Part shown: in pieces, positions 25,560-35,955 of the stretch | Position numbering within the stretch: the stretch's first letter is position 1 | Layout: each line of letters opens with the position of its first letter | Assembly: GCF_007991655.1 (NCBI RefSeq) | Contig: NZ_BJYT01000016.1 | Span: forward strand, 1-64,000 | DNA length: 64,000 bases | From: Segetibacter aerophilus | Lineage (GTDB): Bacteria; Bacteroidota; Bacteroidia; Chitinophagales; Chitinophagaceae | Reading direction: 5' to 3' | The notes under the pieces: model-generated | The model's input: the letters and a program-made list of their open reading frames with translations, nothing else | What the model was told of the DNA's origin: nothing | Database searches by the model: none | Made by a program: the position numbers and the translations under genes

Positions 25560-28500
25560 TCATCGCATCAGCAACACCGATCCTTTTACGAAGACTTCTT
25601 TGCCTTGCAGATCTGTTCCGCTAATGATGTAGATATAGACGCCCATGTCGGAAAGATTACCCTTATACTTTCCATTCCACCCGGTTTGTTGGTCGCGCGT
25701 TGTGAAGACTTTTGCGCCCCACCTGTTAAAGACAGTAAACTCCTTTAAAGTAATGGAAGTAGCAGGGGGTATCCTGAACACATCGTTTTTACCGTCGTCG
25801 TTTGGGGTGAAGGCAGTGGGCATATACAGGTCAGTAACTACTCTTAAAACGGCTTCTTTACTTGTAGTGCATCCATTTGCAGATACGGCATTGAGTTTAT
25901 AAGTAGTAGTCGCGAGAACAGGAAGCGTAAGAGGTGAAAGGTTTTGCGAATTAGTGAATGCATTAGCGGGGCTCCACGTATACGAGGCAACATTACCAAT
26001 AATGCTCACCCTCATTTGAACCTGTGCACCTGGCTGTACAATCGTATCAACAGGGCTAACGATGATTTCGGGAACGGGCTTTACCACGAGCGTAATCGTG
26101 TTCGACGAATCTGCAGAGAGGGTAGCGCACGATGAATTTGCAGCCGCAACAACCAATTGTATGTTGTCTTTATTGACAGGTGTGTTGTAAGTAAAAGTTG
26201 GATTGCCGGTTGCAAGTGTATTACCATTTACCAGCCAGTTATAGGTTGAGGTGCTACCGGCATTTTGTGTGCGGGCAGTGAAAGTTATTGGCTTAGTTCC
26301 GCAGATATCATTAACGGATGCTGTAATGTTAACAGTAGCTCTGACGGGTGTGGTTACTTTAATCGTTATGCTGTTAGAAGTGGTATTGGAACTACTGAAA
26401 CATTTCGTTGCATCAACAATTACTACGCAAGTAACTACGTCGCCATCGTTTAGATTTTGAGTCGTAAAGCTTTTACTATTTGTGCCTGCGTTGGTGCCGT
26501 TGATCTTCCATTGGTAAACAGGATTCACCCCGACTTCTGCAGTCGTAGCTTTGAATGTTACCGGAGCATTTTTACAAATGTTCGTAAAATCTGACGAGAT
26601 ACTAATCGACGGATTCAGGGCAGTATTTACAACTATCTTAATGGGATCAGAATAGTCTTTTGTACTTCCTCCCCCGCATTGTGGCACGGTCATACGGCAT
26701 TGTACTTCAGATCCATTAGTAAGTGTAGTGGTAGAATAGATAGTGCTGTAGGCGCCCACCTCTTTTCCATCTACGAACCATGTATAAATAGGGGTGGGGT
26801 TGCCACTTTTATTTGTAGCTGTAAAAGTCACAAGGTCACCGGTACAAATACTGATTGAAGTAGCAGCGACGGTTACTTCGGGTGTAGGCCCCTGGTCGAG
26901 AATGATCGTAATGCTGTTGCTTGTTGCCGAAGAAGGTGGGCCGCAATCGCCCCTGGTCATTACCGTACAGGTGATGACCTCGTTATTTAAAAACATATTA
27001 GAAGAATAAGTTGGGCTATTTGTTCCAACCGGCAAGCCATTTTTTTTCCATTGGTAAACAGGATTATTGCCGGCGCCTGTAGCGGTTGCGGTGAGCGTAA
27101 TAGGTGCACCATAACAAACGCTATTTGTAGAAGAGGTGATGCTTATCGCAGGAGCTTCTACGGGATTAACGGCAATCGTGATGGCATTACTTGTGGCTGT
27201 ATTTATAGGGAGACAATTATAGATGGAAGTTATGGTACAAGTGATGATGTCGCCTGTAACAGGGTTCTCATGGATATAGCCTCTTGAGTTCTGTCCAACG
27301 TTTACTCCATTTTTTTTCCATTGATAGGTAGGATTTGTGCCTGCATTAGCCGGGGTGGCAAAAAAACTTATACTATAGTTACTGCAAAATGTTGTTGAGG
27401 TTGTATAAATGGAAACGGTTGGTGGAACGGTAGGCGCAATAGACAAAGTAGCAACGGCTGAATAGCTAACTCCACACGCATTAGCAACTGCACAGCGATA
27501 GGTATAAGCGTTCATGGAAGGAGTAGCGCCGGTGATTTGTAAAGTATTTGTTTTGGCGCCTGTATAGGTTACATTATTAGGAACATCCACCCATCCAGCA
27601 CCTGTGTTCACGAGCCACTGATAGGTTGCAGTATTAACTGCCTCGATGGTAAAGCTTGTTGCGCTATTGCTGCAAACAATTACGTCTTTAGGCTGAACGG
27701 TTACGGTAGCTGAGGAGGATGAACTTATTTTTCTTACCAGCTGGTTATAAGTGTCTGTTATGTACAGGTTATTACATGCATCTACTGTAACGGCTGTAGG
27801 AAACCATAGTCTTGCCGCCAGGGCAGGTCCGCCATCTCCTGAAGTTCCTGCGTGTTGTCCAAGGCCGGCAATGGTTATAATTATTCCTGTGGGATCGATC
27901 TTTCTGATTACGTGATTTTGATAATCGGCAGCATAAATATTGCCTGCGTTATCGACTGCCAAATCATTGGGGGAGTTGACCGTAAATTGCGCCGCTGTCG
28001 CCGGACCGCCATCGCCTGTGAAACCATAGGTGCCATTTCCTGCAATGGTGATTATTATTCCTGCAGTGTTTACTTTCCTGATGACTGCGTTTTGTCCGTC
28101 AGCTATCAGAAGGTTACCAAGGTTATCAACGGCGACACCATCAGGCGATGTGAGTTGGGCGGCAGTAGCCGGACCGCCATCGCCGCTATAGCCTGCAACG
28201 CCGCTTCCGGCAATCGTAGTGATAATGCCTGCTGCGTTTACTTTTCTAACAACCTTATTGTATTTATCTGCGATGTAAATATTGTCGAGGGCATCAATGG
28301 CCATGTCTACCGGGTTATCAAGTTGTGCAGCTGTTGCAGCACCACCATCACCGCTATAGCCTTTTGTGCCATTGCCCGCTACAGTAGTAATCTTGCCTGC
28401 TGCATCGACCTTTCGTACAACAGAGTTAACAGCTTCAAGAATAAACAAATTGCCTTTGCTGTCAATTGCCACACTATTGGGAAACCAAAGCCTTGCTGCC

Positions 28501-28841
28501 GTTGCCAGACCGCCATCGCCGCTGTACCCAAAAGCACCTGTTCCGGCAACCGTGCTAATTATTCCTGAAGCCGAGACTTTTCTGACAACATGATTGTTGC
28601 CATCCGGGATATACAGGTTGCCAAACTGATCGACTGTTGTTCTTCCCGGGTAACTCAACCTTGCTGAAATGGCATAGCCTCCGTCACCCGAATAGCCGGC
28701 ACCTCCAGGTTGTCCTGCATAGGTGTCGATAGTTTGAGCATTAATTTGTGCAAATAAGAAAAGAAAGAAAAGAGATAATAGTAGAGTAGGATAGGAGCTT
28801 CTTTGAATGATTATTGTGCTTTTTTTTAAAACGTCGAACAT
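25560..28841 (-). CDS. Secreted NHL-repeat/Ig-like protein with T9SS sorting domain
   Basis: A 1093-residue surface or extracellular protein. A signal peptide ends near residue 36 (LFAQINAQ). Residues 37-390 hold six to seven NHL-type beta-propeller blades, each carrying the phrase GYSGDGGxATAARL and ending VRKV. About residues 395-1000 carry repeated Ig-like/PKD-like domains with phrases such as NPVYQWKKNG. The last 90 residues are the gliding-motility-associated domain (YMPTAFTPNDDGKNDVFRIP, FNRWGAKVF, WNGKYKGN, GVYIYII), which directs export by the type IX system and cell-surface attachment. Its partner or ligand is unknown. The long opposite-strand frames inside it come from its repetitive codons. 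Confidence 0.9.
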   Translation of the reverse strand: MFDVLKKSTIIIQRSSYPTLLLSLFFLFLFAQINAQTIDTYAGQPGGAGYSGDGGYAISARLSYPGRTTVDQFGNLYIPDGNNHVVRKVSASGIISTVAGTGAFGYSGDGGLATAARLWFPNSVAIDSKGNLFILEAVNSVVRKVDAAGKITTVAGNGTKGYSGDGGAATAAQLDNPVDMAIDALDNIYIADKYNKVVRKVNAAGIITTIAGSGVAGYSGDGGPATAAQLTSPDGVAVDNLGNLLIADGQNAVIRKVNTAGIIITIAGNGTYGFTGDGGPATAAQFTVNSPNDLAVDNAGNIYAADYQNHVIRKIDPTGIIITIAGLGQHAGTSGDGGPALAARLWFPTAVTVDACNNLYITDTYNQLVRKISSSSSATVTVQPKDVIVCSNSATSFTIEAVNTATYQWLVNTGAGWVDVPNNVTYTGAKTNTLQITGATPSMNAYTYRCAVANACGVSYSAVATLSIAPTVPPTVSIYTTSTTFCSNYSISFFATPANAGTNPTYQWKKNGVNVGQNSRGYIHENPVTGDIITCTITSIYNCLPINTATSNAITIAVNPVEAPAISITSSTNSVCYGAPITLTATATGAGNNPVYQWKKNGLPVGTNSPTYSSNMFLNNEVITCTVMTRGDCGPPSSATSNSITIILDQGPTPEVTVAATSISICTGDLVTFTATNKSGNPTPIYTWFVDGKEVGAYSTIYSTTTLTNGSEVQCRMTVPQCGGGSTKDYSDPIKIVVNTALNPSISISSDFTNICKNAPVTFKATTAEVGVNPVYQWKINGTNAGTNSKSFTTQNLNDGDVVTCVVIVDATKCFSSSNTTSNSITIKVTTPVRATVNITASVNDICGTKPITFTARTQNAGSTSTYNWLVNGNTLATGNPTFTYNTPVNKDNIQLVVAAANSSCATLSADSSNTITLVVKPVPEIIVSPVDTIVQPGAQVQMRVSIIGNVASYTWSPANAFTNSQNLSPLTLPVLATTTYKLNAVSANGCTTSKEAVLRVVTDLYMPTAFTPNDDGKNDVFRIPPATSITLKEFTVFNRWGAKVFTTRDQQTGWNGKYKGNLSDMGVYIYIISGTDLQGKEVFVKGSVLLMR

Positions 28842-29069
28842 TGCTTTACCGTGGCTTTATAGGTCGCCGCAAGCGTTGATGCAAGTTTGTGTTGCACGAT
28901 ACCAACTGCTGCGATAATATGACATCAGCATAAAAACGCTGTTTCTTTTGTATTAGTATACATGAGGGGCAACTTGCAGCAGCGGCTAACGGTGTAGATT
29001 GATGAATAGAAAAAGATCGTGGCCGAATTTTAAGAATAACGGAAATAGGCATCAAAAACATACAAACCG

Positions 29070-29729
29070 CTATTTTGTCTTTTGGAACCTCATGATTTTA
29101 TTCTTGTTTAGATTGGCCCATGTAACTACCCTTTCCTTCGATTCGATTGCATCCATAAAAGATGCAGCTGTCGACCTTCCTTTTACACCTCCATCAATTG
29201 AATATAAAACCAGGTAATTTTCAATATCGGGAAGTACCCCTAAGATGGTACCTGTCTTTGAAACAAGTAGTCGGGTAGGAAAGGTGTTGATCTTTTGTTT
29301 GTAGAAATTATTTCCGGACTTCAAAGCTTTGTCTTTAGCCATGAATAATTGAATGCCGGGCAGTTTGTATTTACTGATCATGTTTTTCCATCGCGGCTTG
29401 TTCGCGATATTATCGATACAGACACTTACAAAAACCACATTGCCGGAAGGCTTATAAGCTGAGTAAAGATTTTTAAAAGCTGGTATTTCATTAATGCAAG
29501 GAGCGCAAGTGGTAAACCAAAAGTCTAAGATTACAACTTTGTTGTTTACACTCTTTAGATTGAAGACATTTTCGGCAGTGTCTGGTAAAGCAAAATTTGG
29601 GGCAAGCTTACCGTTCAGAAACTTCAGTTGCTGTAAGTATTCATCAACATCTTCTTTGTCAAGAACCTGGCCGAGAGAAAATAGCGGTGATAGTAAAATA
29701 AACAGCAGGATAGTTTTAAATCTTTTCAT
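29070..29729 (-). CDS. TlpA-like thioredoxin-fold protein
   Basis: A protein of 219 residues with a signal peptide (MKRFKTILLFILLSPLFSLG) and a thioredoxin fold of the TlpA/ResA/AhpC-TSA type. The redox motif is WFTTCAPCINEIP, giving a CAPC active site near residue 83, preceded by NKVVILDF. It should act as a periplasmic thiol-disulfide reductase. The ATG at 29729 fits better than the TTG two codons earlier. No cytochrome-maturation genes are adjacent. Upstream, 29736-30043 contains no gene I can support. Confidence 0.85.
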   Translation of the reverse strand: MKRFKTILLFILLSPLFSLGQVLDKEDVDEYLQQLKFLNGKLAPNFALPDTAENVFNLKSVNNKVVILDFWFTTCAPCINEIPAFKNLYSAYKPSGNVVFVSVCIDNIANKPRWKNMISKYKLPGIQLFMAKDKALKSGNNFYKQKINTFPTRLLVSKTGTILGVLPDIENYLVLYSIDGGVKGRSTAASFMDAIESKERVVTWANLNKNKIMRFQKTK

Positions 29730-29735
29730 AAGCAA

Positions 29736-30043
29736 GGTTGCATCTTAAACATTTAGTTTTCAGTATGAACTTATCACTAATAGCCTGCTCTAACAAATCT
29801 TAAAAAGTTCTATCAATATTATCGCTGTTGATCTTCATAATGATGCATGTGCCGTGAATTCGAGAAACATATAAAATGTCAAAAGCTTTAAAGATGATTA
29901 TCGCGAGCTATGTCAAAACGCATTAAGACACGGAGCTATGAAAGCCCTTCGACTTAGACAAGGTCAGCGTTTTGCATTATTAGGATTAAGCTTTTTAAGC
30001 ACTAATTTTAAATATTCTTATAACACAACTAAAATCAATTTTT
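29736..30043. other. 308-bp intergenic region, nothing recognised
   Basis: This is the shared upstream region of the divergent TlpA-like gene and the EF-hand gene. I see no repeat, RNA gene or clear operator. An AT-rich stretch before 30044 probably holds the promoter of the EF-hand gene. Confidence 0.4.
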
Positions 30044-30595
30044 ATGGTAGAAAATCTGAACAACCTTGTAAAACAAAACGCAGATGCTGTCATCATCAAC
30101 AACACTGCTATCCCCAACGAGCGAAACGAAGAAGCGGTGCAGGAAGCAAGTTCCGCAATAGAAAATTCTTTGAAAACTTCCTTATCAAGCGGCAACGTGA
30201 AGGAAGTCGCTAACCTTTTTAATAGCGCGGGAGAAAACGTCGCTTCAAGTCCAGTAACTCAGGAGGCGACCGGCAATTTTATTGACAGACTTCAAAGCAA
30301 GTTTGGCCTGAACATCACGCAGGCCGCCAACATTGCAAACAACCTGATACCTACGGTATTTAAGAAATTGGTTCAACAAACATCCGATCCTGCAGACAAA
30401 AGCTTTGATCTTCAAAAGATTTTTAACGAGGTAAGTGGCGGAAAAACTGATGGGCTAAATGTTCAGGGAATGATGAATAAACTTAAAGGAAGCATGGATA
30501 AGGATGGCGATGGCGACGTTGATCTCCAGGATTTAAAAGCGTTCTTTACCGGAAGCGGTGGGGTAGTAGATAAGGTAAAAGGATTGTTTAAGTAG
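30044..30595 (+). CDS. Conserved cytoplasmic protein with C-terminal EF-hand
   Basis: A 183-residue protein without a signal peptide. The first 140 residues are helical and polar, with QSKFGLNITQAANIANNLIP recalling DUF937-type proteins. The C-terminal part has one calcium-binding loop, DKDGDGDVDLQDL (about residues 149-161), with the alternating acidic residues of an EF-hand or dockerin-type loop. Function is unknown; calcium binding is likely from the loop alone. A strong terminator follows at 30669. Confidence 0.75.
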   Translation: MVENLNNLVKQNADAVIINNTAIPNERNEEAVQEASSAIENSLKTSLSSGNVKEVANLFNSAGENVASSPVTQEATGNFIDRLQSKFGLNITQAANIANNLIPTVFKKLVQQTSDPADKSFDLQKIFNEVSGGKTDGLNVQGMMNKLKGSMDKDGDGDVDLQDLKAFFTGSGGVVDKVKGLFK

Positions 30596-30668
30596 AGCCG
30601 GACTTGTTAGATAGATAGTTGTAATGGTTGTCTGAAGATTGTTATTGCATTTGCAGGAATGCATTCAT

Positions 30669-30713
30669 AAAAATGGCCCGCTATAGGTTTAATCCTTTAG
30701 CGGGCCATTTTTT
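30669..30713. terminator. Bidirectional rho-independent terminator
   Basis: AAAAATGGCCCGCT at 30669-30682 pairs perfectly with AGCGGGCCATTTTT at 30699-30712, and A and T tracts lie on both flanks. It serves the EF-hand gene on + and the SusE-like operon end on -, which converge here. Confidence 0.9.
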
Positions 30714-30742
30714 AAATACCCAAAATCTCTTTAAAAATTCTT

Positions 30743-31207
30743 TTACTGTTTCTGGAAATCGACCGTCAAACTCTTTGTATTTAAAGTGACTTTATAAGTA
30801 CCTGCTTCGGCACTTGTCAGCTTCCATTTTACATCGGGGTTGCCGCCGGGGCTAAGCTGAGCTTTGTTGTTACTAATAGATTGCGCAGCAGTAGCAGCCC
30901 CAAACGTATCGGAGCTGAAGTTTAAAGCAGTAGGAAATTTTATTTCACCTGCAGTCAAAGGACCGGTCCACGTGAAAACGTTCGCTTCTGTGCCTTTTGT
31001 CATCGGTAGGGCGTTTGCAATCGTCCATCCGGCAGTGGTTGCATCGCCGATCAGGTAGGCTTTATCGTAGTCCAATGTTATCGGATCGCCTGCCTTCAGC
31101 TCCTTGCTGCAAGATGCAACTAAGACTACACATAGTATTAGCAAAAGTGAATTCACCGCTCTGAATGTTCGTCTGCTTCGTGAGGCGGCTGTTAGAATAA
31201 ATTTCAT
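30743..31207 (-). CDS. SusE/SusF-like outer-membrane lipoprotein
   Basis: A 154-residue lipoprotein (LLLILCVVLVASC, cysteine near residue 33). The mature part has a domain resembling the starch-binding SusE/SusF repeat: DKAYLIGDATTAGWTIANAL, then a WTGPLTAGEIKFPT strand and TYKVTLNTKSLTVDF at the end. Classical SusE and SusF carry two or three such domains; this one has a single unit. It is third in the SusC-SusD-SusE-like operon read leftward, 64 bp after the SusD gene. It probably helps hold a glycan at the cell surface. Confidence 0.75.
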   Translation of the reverse strand: MKFILTAASRSRRTFRAVNSLLLILCVVLVASCSKELKAGDPITLDYDKAYLIGDATTAGWTIANALPMTKGTEANVFTWTGPLTAGEIKFPTALNFSSDTFGAATAAQSISNNKAQLSPGGNPDVKWKLTSAEAGTYKVTLNTKSLTVDFQKQ

Positions 31208-31271
31208 CTTTTTTATGTTTGATATTTTTTAATTGACAGCTTCTACGTCTGTCACAGAAATTGAACAGCTA

Positions 31272-32984
31272 TTAATATCCCGGGTTTTGTTTTAACTGCG
31301 GAGACAGGTTAAGGATGGCCTGGCCGATTGGAAAAATCTGTGTGTGATTATCCGGATCCGGCGTCTTATCCCACCATGTACCAGTATTAAATACTCCCCA
31401 GCGGATCAAGTCTGTACGTCTGCGTCTTTCCACCAAAAATTCACGCATCCATTCGTCCAGCATTTCGTTGTCGTTTAATTCGCTTCCTGAAACGCTGTAC
31501 AAACTTGGAGAACCTGCAGGATAATTTCTCTTGCGTACTGCATTTAACAGGCTTGCTGCCCCGGCCTTATCACCTGCTCTGTACTTACATTCTGCAAGTG
31601 AATAATAGATTTCTGCGTACCTGATTTCAGCATAAGCAGATGTAATTTTATTAGGATCATCAGAAGGATAGATTGGATATTTAACCGGCCACACTCCCGA
31701 GTTATCGTCTGCGTGATTCATGTTAGACTCTTTGTCGGCAGGCACCTGTCCCGGAGGGGTAGCTTTAAATAATCCTACCTGGTCACGCGCGAAGATTGTA
31801 TAACCCCGGTTGCTTTTAACGAACTGGTTAGGGTTATTGTAGTAGGGGAGGTAGCCGTACATGAACATCCCTTCACGTTTACTTCCACCCAAATTCTTAT
31901 ACTTTTTCAGACGCAGGTCATCACTGTATTTCTGAAACTTTACAAAGGGTTTTCCAAGTGCAAACGGATATTCTACGCTGTCAACATTTCTTCCGGGTTG
32001 CAGTGCATATCTTGTATTCATACCTCCAAAGTCGGTGAAGCCAAAATAGTTCTGCGCCTGGTGAGGACCCATCCACCAATACATATCACCCGTGTACTGC
32101 CAGTGTGTAAGTGCGAAGCTTCCGGGGAAGCCAAAAATAACTTCAGGAGAAGTAGAGTTTGTATAATCGAACGGAGCATCCCAACGACTCTCTAAAGCAT
32201 AGGTGCCATATTTGCCATTGATGATGTCCTGGCAAACTGCTGCACACTGGGTAAATTTATCCTGCCCGATGTACACCTTTGCATTGAGGTATAGACGTAC
32301 TAACAAAGACGCAGCTCCTGCTTTTGTCCAGCGTCCAATAGAGCTTGTCCCTAAGGCTTGTCTTGTAGGAAGTCCGGGAATTGCATCCAGCAATTCTTTT
32401 TCAATGAAATCGAAAACCTCCTGCGGTGTAGCCTGAGGCGGCATAGTTCCCTCTCCTTTGATCTTTGTAACAATGGGAATATTTCTATAGAGATCAAATG
32501 CGCGAAGGTTGAACCAGGCGCGTAAAGTTTTCAATTCTGCAACATAATCTGCCTTCTCTGCTTCTGCCAGGTTAAACTTAGCAGGGTCAATTGCCTGGAT
32601 GTCCTCAAGAGAGTTAGTCGCTAAACTGATACCTTGGAACAGACCGGTCCACATATCACTTGTGTAATTGTCCTGTATGGTCCAGGTGTGATAATGCAAC
32701 CGCTGGTATAGTCCACCATCAAACCAGTCGCCTTCCCTGTTTGGCGTCATCAACTCATCAGAGGGTAATTCTTGTGCATAGAAGTTTCCACCTCCCTGGA
32801 TTGTCCAGTAACCATGTTCAAATGCCCTTAGAAAATCCCGAACAACATCATCTTTCGTTTGAAGAAAGTTGGCTGAAGTAATACGATCATACAAGGTTTC
32901 ATCGAGTTTCGTACAACTATTAGAAAATGCCATAATGAAGCAACTGATGGCAATCGTGTACTTGTATTTATTAATGAGTTTCAT
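31272..32984 (-). CDS. SusD/RagB-family nutrient-binding lipoprotein
   Basis: A 570-residue surface lipoprotein with lipobox ISCFIMAFSNSC near residue 24. It has the RagB/SusD plan: an N-terminal SusD-like helical part (YVAELKTLRAWFNLRAFDLYRNIPIV) and the C-terminal RagB region with YAEIRYAEIYYSLAECKYRA, then WMREFLVERRRRTDLIRWG. It lies 19 bp after the SusC-type gene in the same operon. It should form the lid of the SusC channel and select the ligand. The ligand class is probably a glycan, because a SusE-like protein follows. Confidence 0.92.
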   Translation of the reverse strand: MKLINKYKYTIAISCFIMAFSNSCTKLDETLYDRITSANFLQTKDDVVRDFLRAFEHGYWTIQGGGNFYAQELPSDELMTPNREGDWFDGGLYQRLHYHTWTIQDNYTSDMWTGLFQGISLATNSLEDIQAIDPAKFNLAEAEKADYVAELKTLRAWFNLRAFDLYRNIPIVTKIKGEGTMPPQATPQEVFDFIEKELLDAIPGLPTRQALGTSSIGRWTKAGAASLLVRLYLNAKVYIGQDKFTQCAAVCQDIINGKYGTYALESRWDAPFDYTNSTSPEVIFGFPGSFALTHWQYTGDMYWWMGPHQAQNYFGFTDFGGMNTRYALQPGRNVDSVEYPFALGKPFVKFQKYSDDLRLKKYKNLGGSKREGMFMYGYLPYYNNPNQFVKSNRGYTIFARDQVGLFKATPPGQVPADKESNMNHADDNSGVWPVKYPIYPSDDPNKITSAYAEIRYAEIYYSLAECKYRAGDKAGAASLLNAVRKRNYPAGSPSLYSVSGSELNDNEMLDEWMREFLVERRRRTDLIRWGVFNTGTWWDKTPDPDNHTQIFPIGQAILNLSPQLKQNPGY

Positions 32985-33003
32985 CTTATTAATTCGTTAA
33001 GCG

Positions 33004-35955
33004 TTAAAATTTAAATTGTAATCCCACAAGCAACTGCAATGATGAAGGGTAGTAGGACAATGATGAGTTGATACCCGGTGTTAATCCATTAACCTGTACT
33101 GACTCAGGATCGCCTGTTGTGAACTTAGTGAATGTGTACAGGTTTCTTCCTGTTAAGTAAAGCCTGCCTGAATTCACAAATTTTATCGGTGACTTAAAGT
33201 TGTATCCCAGGGTTACGTTGTCAATTTTTACATAGCTACCTTCTTCCAAAAAGTAATCAGACAAGCTGGAATAAGTTGCAGGGCTGGTCAACGCTGCATA
33301 TTTACCATCGCCATAGGCTGTAGTAAGCACATTAGCACCTGACTGTGTTACCGGAGTTCCTGCATAAAAGGCAGTAGTATTAAAGATTTTGTACCCAAAA
33401 GTTCCTCTCAGGTAAATATTAAGATCGAGGTTTTTATAAGTCAGGGTATTACCAAGACTTGCAGTATACCTTGGCAACCCATTACCTACGTATTGTTTGT
33501 CAGCAGCAGAAGCCTGGTTTCCGGGAATAATTTTTCCGTCTTTATTATACACTAACAATCTTCCGACAGCATCTCTTCCTGCAGACCGCAGCATATAAAA
33601 ACTACCGATTCTTCTTCCTTCTTCCAAACGTTGCGCTGTTCCTGGTGAACCCGGGCTTGGCATACCAACCATGTCAACAAACTTTTGTCCGCGGTAAGTT
33701 TCGTTTGAAAATGATACGAACTTATTTTCATTGGTAGATCCTGCGAAAGAAAGGGAATAATTAAAGTCTTTACCTCTTATTGCCTGCGCTGTCAACTGAA
33801 CTTCAAATCCTGTATTTTTCATTGTACCAACGTTCGCAAAAGTGGTTCCCTGCACGTTAGGGGGAACGGGAACGTTATAACTTCCCAACAAATCTTTATT
33901 GGTTCTAACATAATAATTTAAGCTACCTGAAAGAACACTCTTCAAAATGTCGAAATCTACACCAAGGTTGAAGTTTTGTGATTTCTCCCATCTTAGCTCG
34001 TAGTTTGTATTCTGGCTAGGCCCCCATACCTGGTAAGAAGTTCCGTTGTACAGGTAGTAACCATAACCAGAATAAGTATCAAGGGAAAGGTAATTTCCAA
34101 AATCCTGGTTACCTGTTTCGCCATAGTCGGCACGTAATTTCAACTCGCTGATCCAGGGAACGGAAAAGAAGTTTTCGTTGCTAATTCTCCAACCAACCGA
34201 AGCGGCCGGAAAGTAACCCCACTTGTTAGCAATACCGAATTTGGATGAACCCTCTCTTCTTACGCTCGCAGACATAAAATACTTCTTACCGAAGTCATAG
34301 TTTAATCGGCCAAAAAAGGAAATCAGCTTTGAGTCATTTTTGAAAGATCCAACCCCATTTTGCCCCACCAGAAGATTGTAGGCACCAGTTCCAAGATTGT
34401 TATAGGTTAACACATCTGAAGGAAATCCCTGGTTTGAAGCGTTCAGGCCGGAGCTATTTGCATAAAAGTAAGAATACCCTCCTAAAAGCTTGAAAGCGTG
34501 AGGACCGAGGTTGAGCGAATAATTGGCGATCCACTCAAGGCTTTTCTGGTCATTTTTATTGTAATCTCTGCCGGCAGTATTTCTACCACCATTCGAATTG
34601 ATCAGGCTTGTATTATACGAAGGCGTAAAGTTGAAGCCAAAGAAATCCTGTGTTTGCTCACCTACCGTAAGCTGAGTGTAAAGATCTTTCGAGATGTTGA
34701 GCCTGAATGAGCTGCTCATATCCAGGTATTTGCCTTCTGTTCCACTCAATACTGTATTGAGTTCTTCAATCGGGTTGTATGATCCCGAAAAACCTGTGCG
34801 GATGTTATAGTACCTGTTAGGATTTGCCGTGTCTCTTATAGGAATTGTAGGGTTAAGTGTAATCCCCTGGTTAAATGCTCCGTAACTCGCATTGCTTGTT
34901 TTAAGATAACGGGGAGCTATGGTAACAGCCACCGTATATAAGTTATTAGCTGAAGTATGGTTTAGATTTAAACGCGCACCATATTCCCTTTTGGCCGATC
35001 TTAAATCTAAACCTTGTGCATTACGGTAGTCCAACGAAAGCAAGTAATTTGTCTTTGAACTTCCCCCTGAAAACTGGACTGTATGTTTTGTAGAGGTTGC
35101 ATGATCCCTGCTAACTGCTTTAAACCAGTTCGTATTTCCGCCATAGTCAACCCCTCTACCACGTTTTACAAACTCGTCGCGTGAAAGTACTTTCAGCTGG
35201 TTGGTAGCAAAATCAAAACTCGTGTAACCGTCATAAAAAGCTTGTGGCTGGCCTGTGCCTTTTTTAGTAGTAATGATAATAACACCATTTCCACCACGGG
35301 TACCATAAATAGCAGAAGCTGCGCCACCCTTCAATACATCAATTGACTCGATATCATTCTGGTTTATGTTATCGATGTTTCCGCCGGGTATTCCATTTAC
35401 AACATATAAAGGTCCCAGTCCTGCATTACGAGACGAGGCACCGCGAAGTTGAATATTAGGTGATGAGTTAGGATCTGCAGGAGCAGTATTTACAACGGAC
35501 AATCCTGCCACTTTACCTTGCATTGACATTAAGGCGCCATTTCCACCTACGGTCAGTAAGTCTTTAGAAGAAAGATGGGTAACCGCGCTGGTAACTTCTC
35601 TTTTTTCCAAGGTTCCGTATCCGACCGAAACTACTACTACGCTGGTGAGCGAGTTGGCGGATGAACTAAGCGTAACATTAACAGGCCCATTTCCTATCGG
35701 CACTTCCTGGGTTACAAAGTTTACAGAACTAATAACCAGGGTAGTGGCATTCGATGACACGCGCAACGAAAAAGCTCCATTAGAAGAAGTTTGTGTTCCC
35801 GTCGTGGCACCTTTTACTAATACAGACGCATTAGCTACCGGTGAACCCGTAGAATCGGTTACCCTTCCGGTAACTTGTCTGTCTTGTGCAACCGCTCTTC
35901 CTGCTAAAAGGAACAAAGGCAGGACGATCGCTAAGAGTAATTGTTTAAACATCAT
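33004..35955 (-). CDS. SusC/RagA TonB-linked outer-membrane transporter
   Basis: A 983-residue channel, first gene of the three-gene operon. The signal peptide ends at AVAQD (residue 25). The carboxypeptidase-like domain is QVTGRVTDSTGSPVANASVL. The SusC signature region reads VVVSVGYGTLEKREVTSAVT, and the plug has LYVVNGIPGGNIDNINQNDI and VLKGGAASAIYGTRGGNGVI. The barrel follows to the terminal strand LLVGLQFKF. It imports its ligand with TonB energy. No degradative enzymes lie in the locus. Confidence 0.93.
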   Translation of the reverse strand: MMFKQLLLAIVLPLFLLAGRAVAQDRQVTGRVTDSTGSPVANASVLVKGATTGTQTSSNGAFSLRVSSNATTLVISSVNFVTQEVPIGNGPVNVTLSSSANSLTSVVVVSVGYGTLEKREVTSAVTHLSSKDLLTVGGNGALMSMQGKVAGLSVVNTAPADPNSSPNIQLRGASSRNAGLGPLYVVNGIPGGNIDNINQNDIESIDVLKGGAASAIYGTRGGNGVIIITTKKGTGQPQAFYDGYTSFDFATNQLKVLSRDEFVKRGRGVDYGGNTNWFKAVSRDHATSTKHTVQFSGGSSKTNYLLSLDYRNAQGLDLRSAKREYGARLNLNHTSANNLYTVAVTIAPRYLKTSNASYGAFNQGITLNPTIPIRDTANPNRYYNIRTGFSGSYNPIEELNTVLSGTEGKYLDMSSSFRLNISKDLYTQLTVGEQTQDFFGFNFTPSYNTSLINSNGGRNTAGRDYNKNDQKSLEWIANYSLNLGPHAFKLLGGYSYFYANSSGLNASNQGFPSDVLTYNNLGTGAYNLLVGQNGVGSFKNDSKLISFFGRLNYDFGKKYFMSASVRREGSSKFGIANKWGYFPAASVGWRISNENFFSVPWISELKLRADYGETGNQDFGNYLSLDTYSGYGYYLYNGTSYQVWGPSQNTNYELRWEKSQNFNLGVDFDILKSVLSGSLNYYVRTNKDLLGSYNVPVPPNVQGTTFANVGTMKNTGFEVQLTAQAIRGKDFNYSLSFAGSTNENKFVSFSNETYRGQKFVDMVGMPSPGSPGTAQRLEEGRRIGSFYMLRSAGRDAVGRLLVYNKDGKIIPGNQASAADKQYVGNGLPRYTASLGNTLTYKNLDLNIYLRGTFGYKIFNTTAFYAGTPVTQSGANVLTTAYGDGKYAALTSPATYSSLSDYFLEEGSYVKIDNVTLGYNFKSPIKFVNSGRLYLTGRNLYTFTKFTTGDPESVQVNGLTPGINSSLSYYPSSLQLLVGLQFKF

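Noticed and set aside
27852-28568. A 238-residue + strand frame inside the NHL-repeat gene
   Set aside because: It is antisense to the repeated propeller codons, has no coherent composition (many Cys and Tyr) and no known motif; it is a shadow of the repetitive gene.
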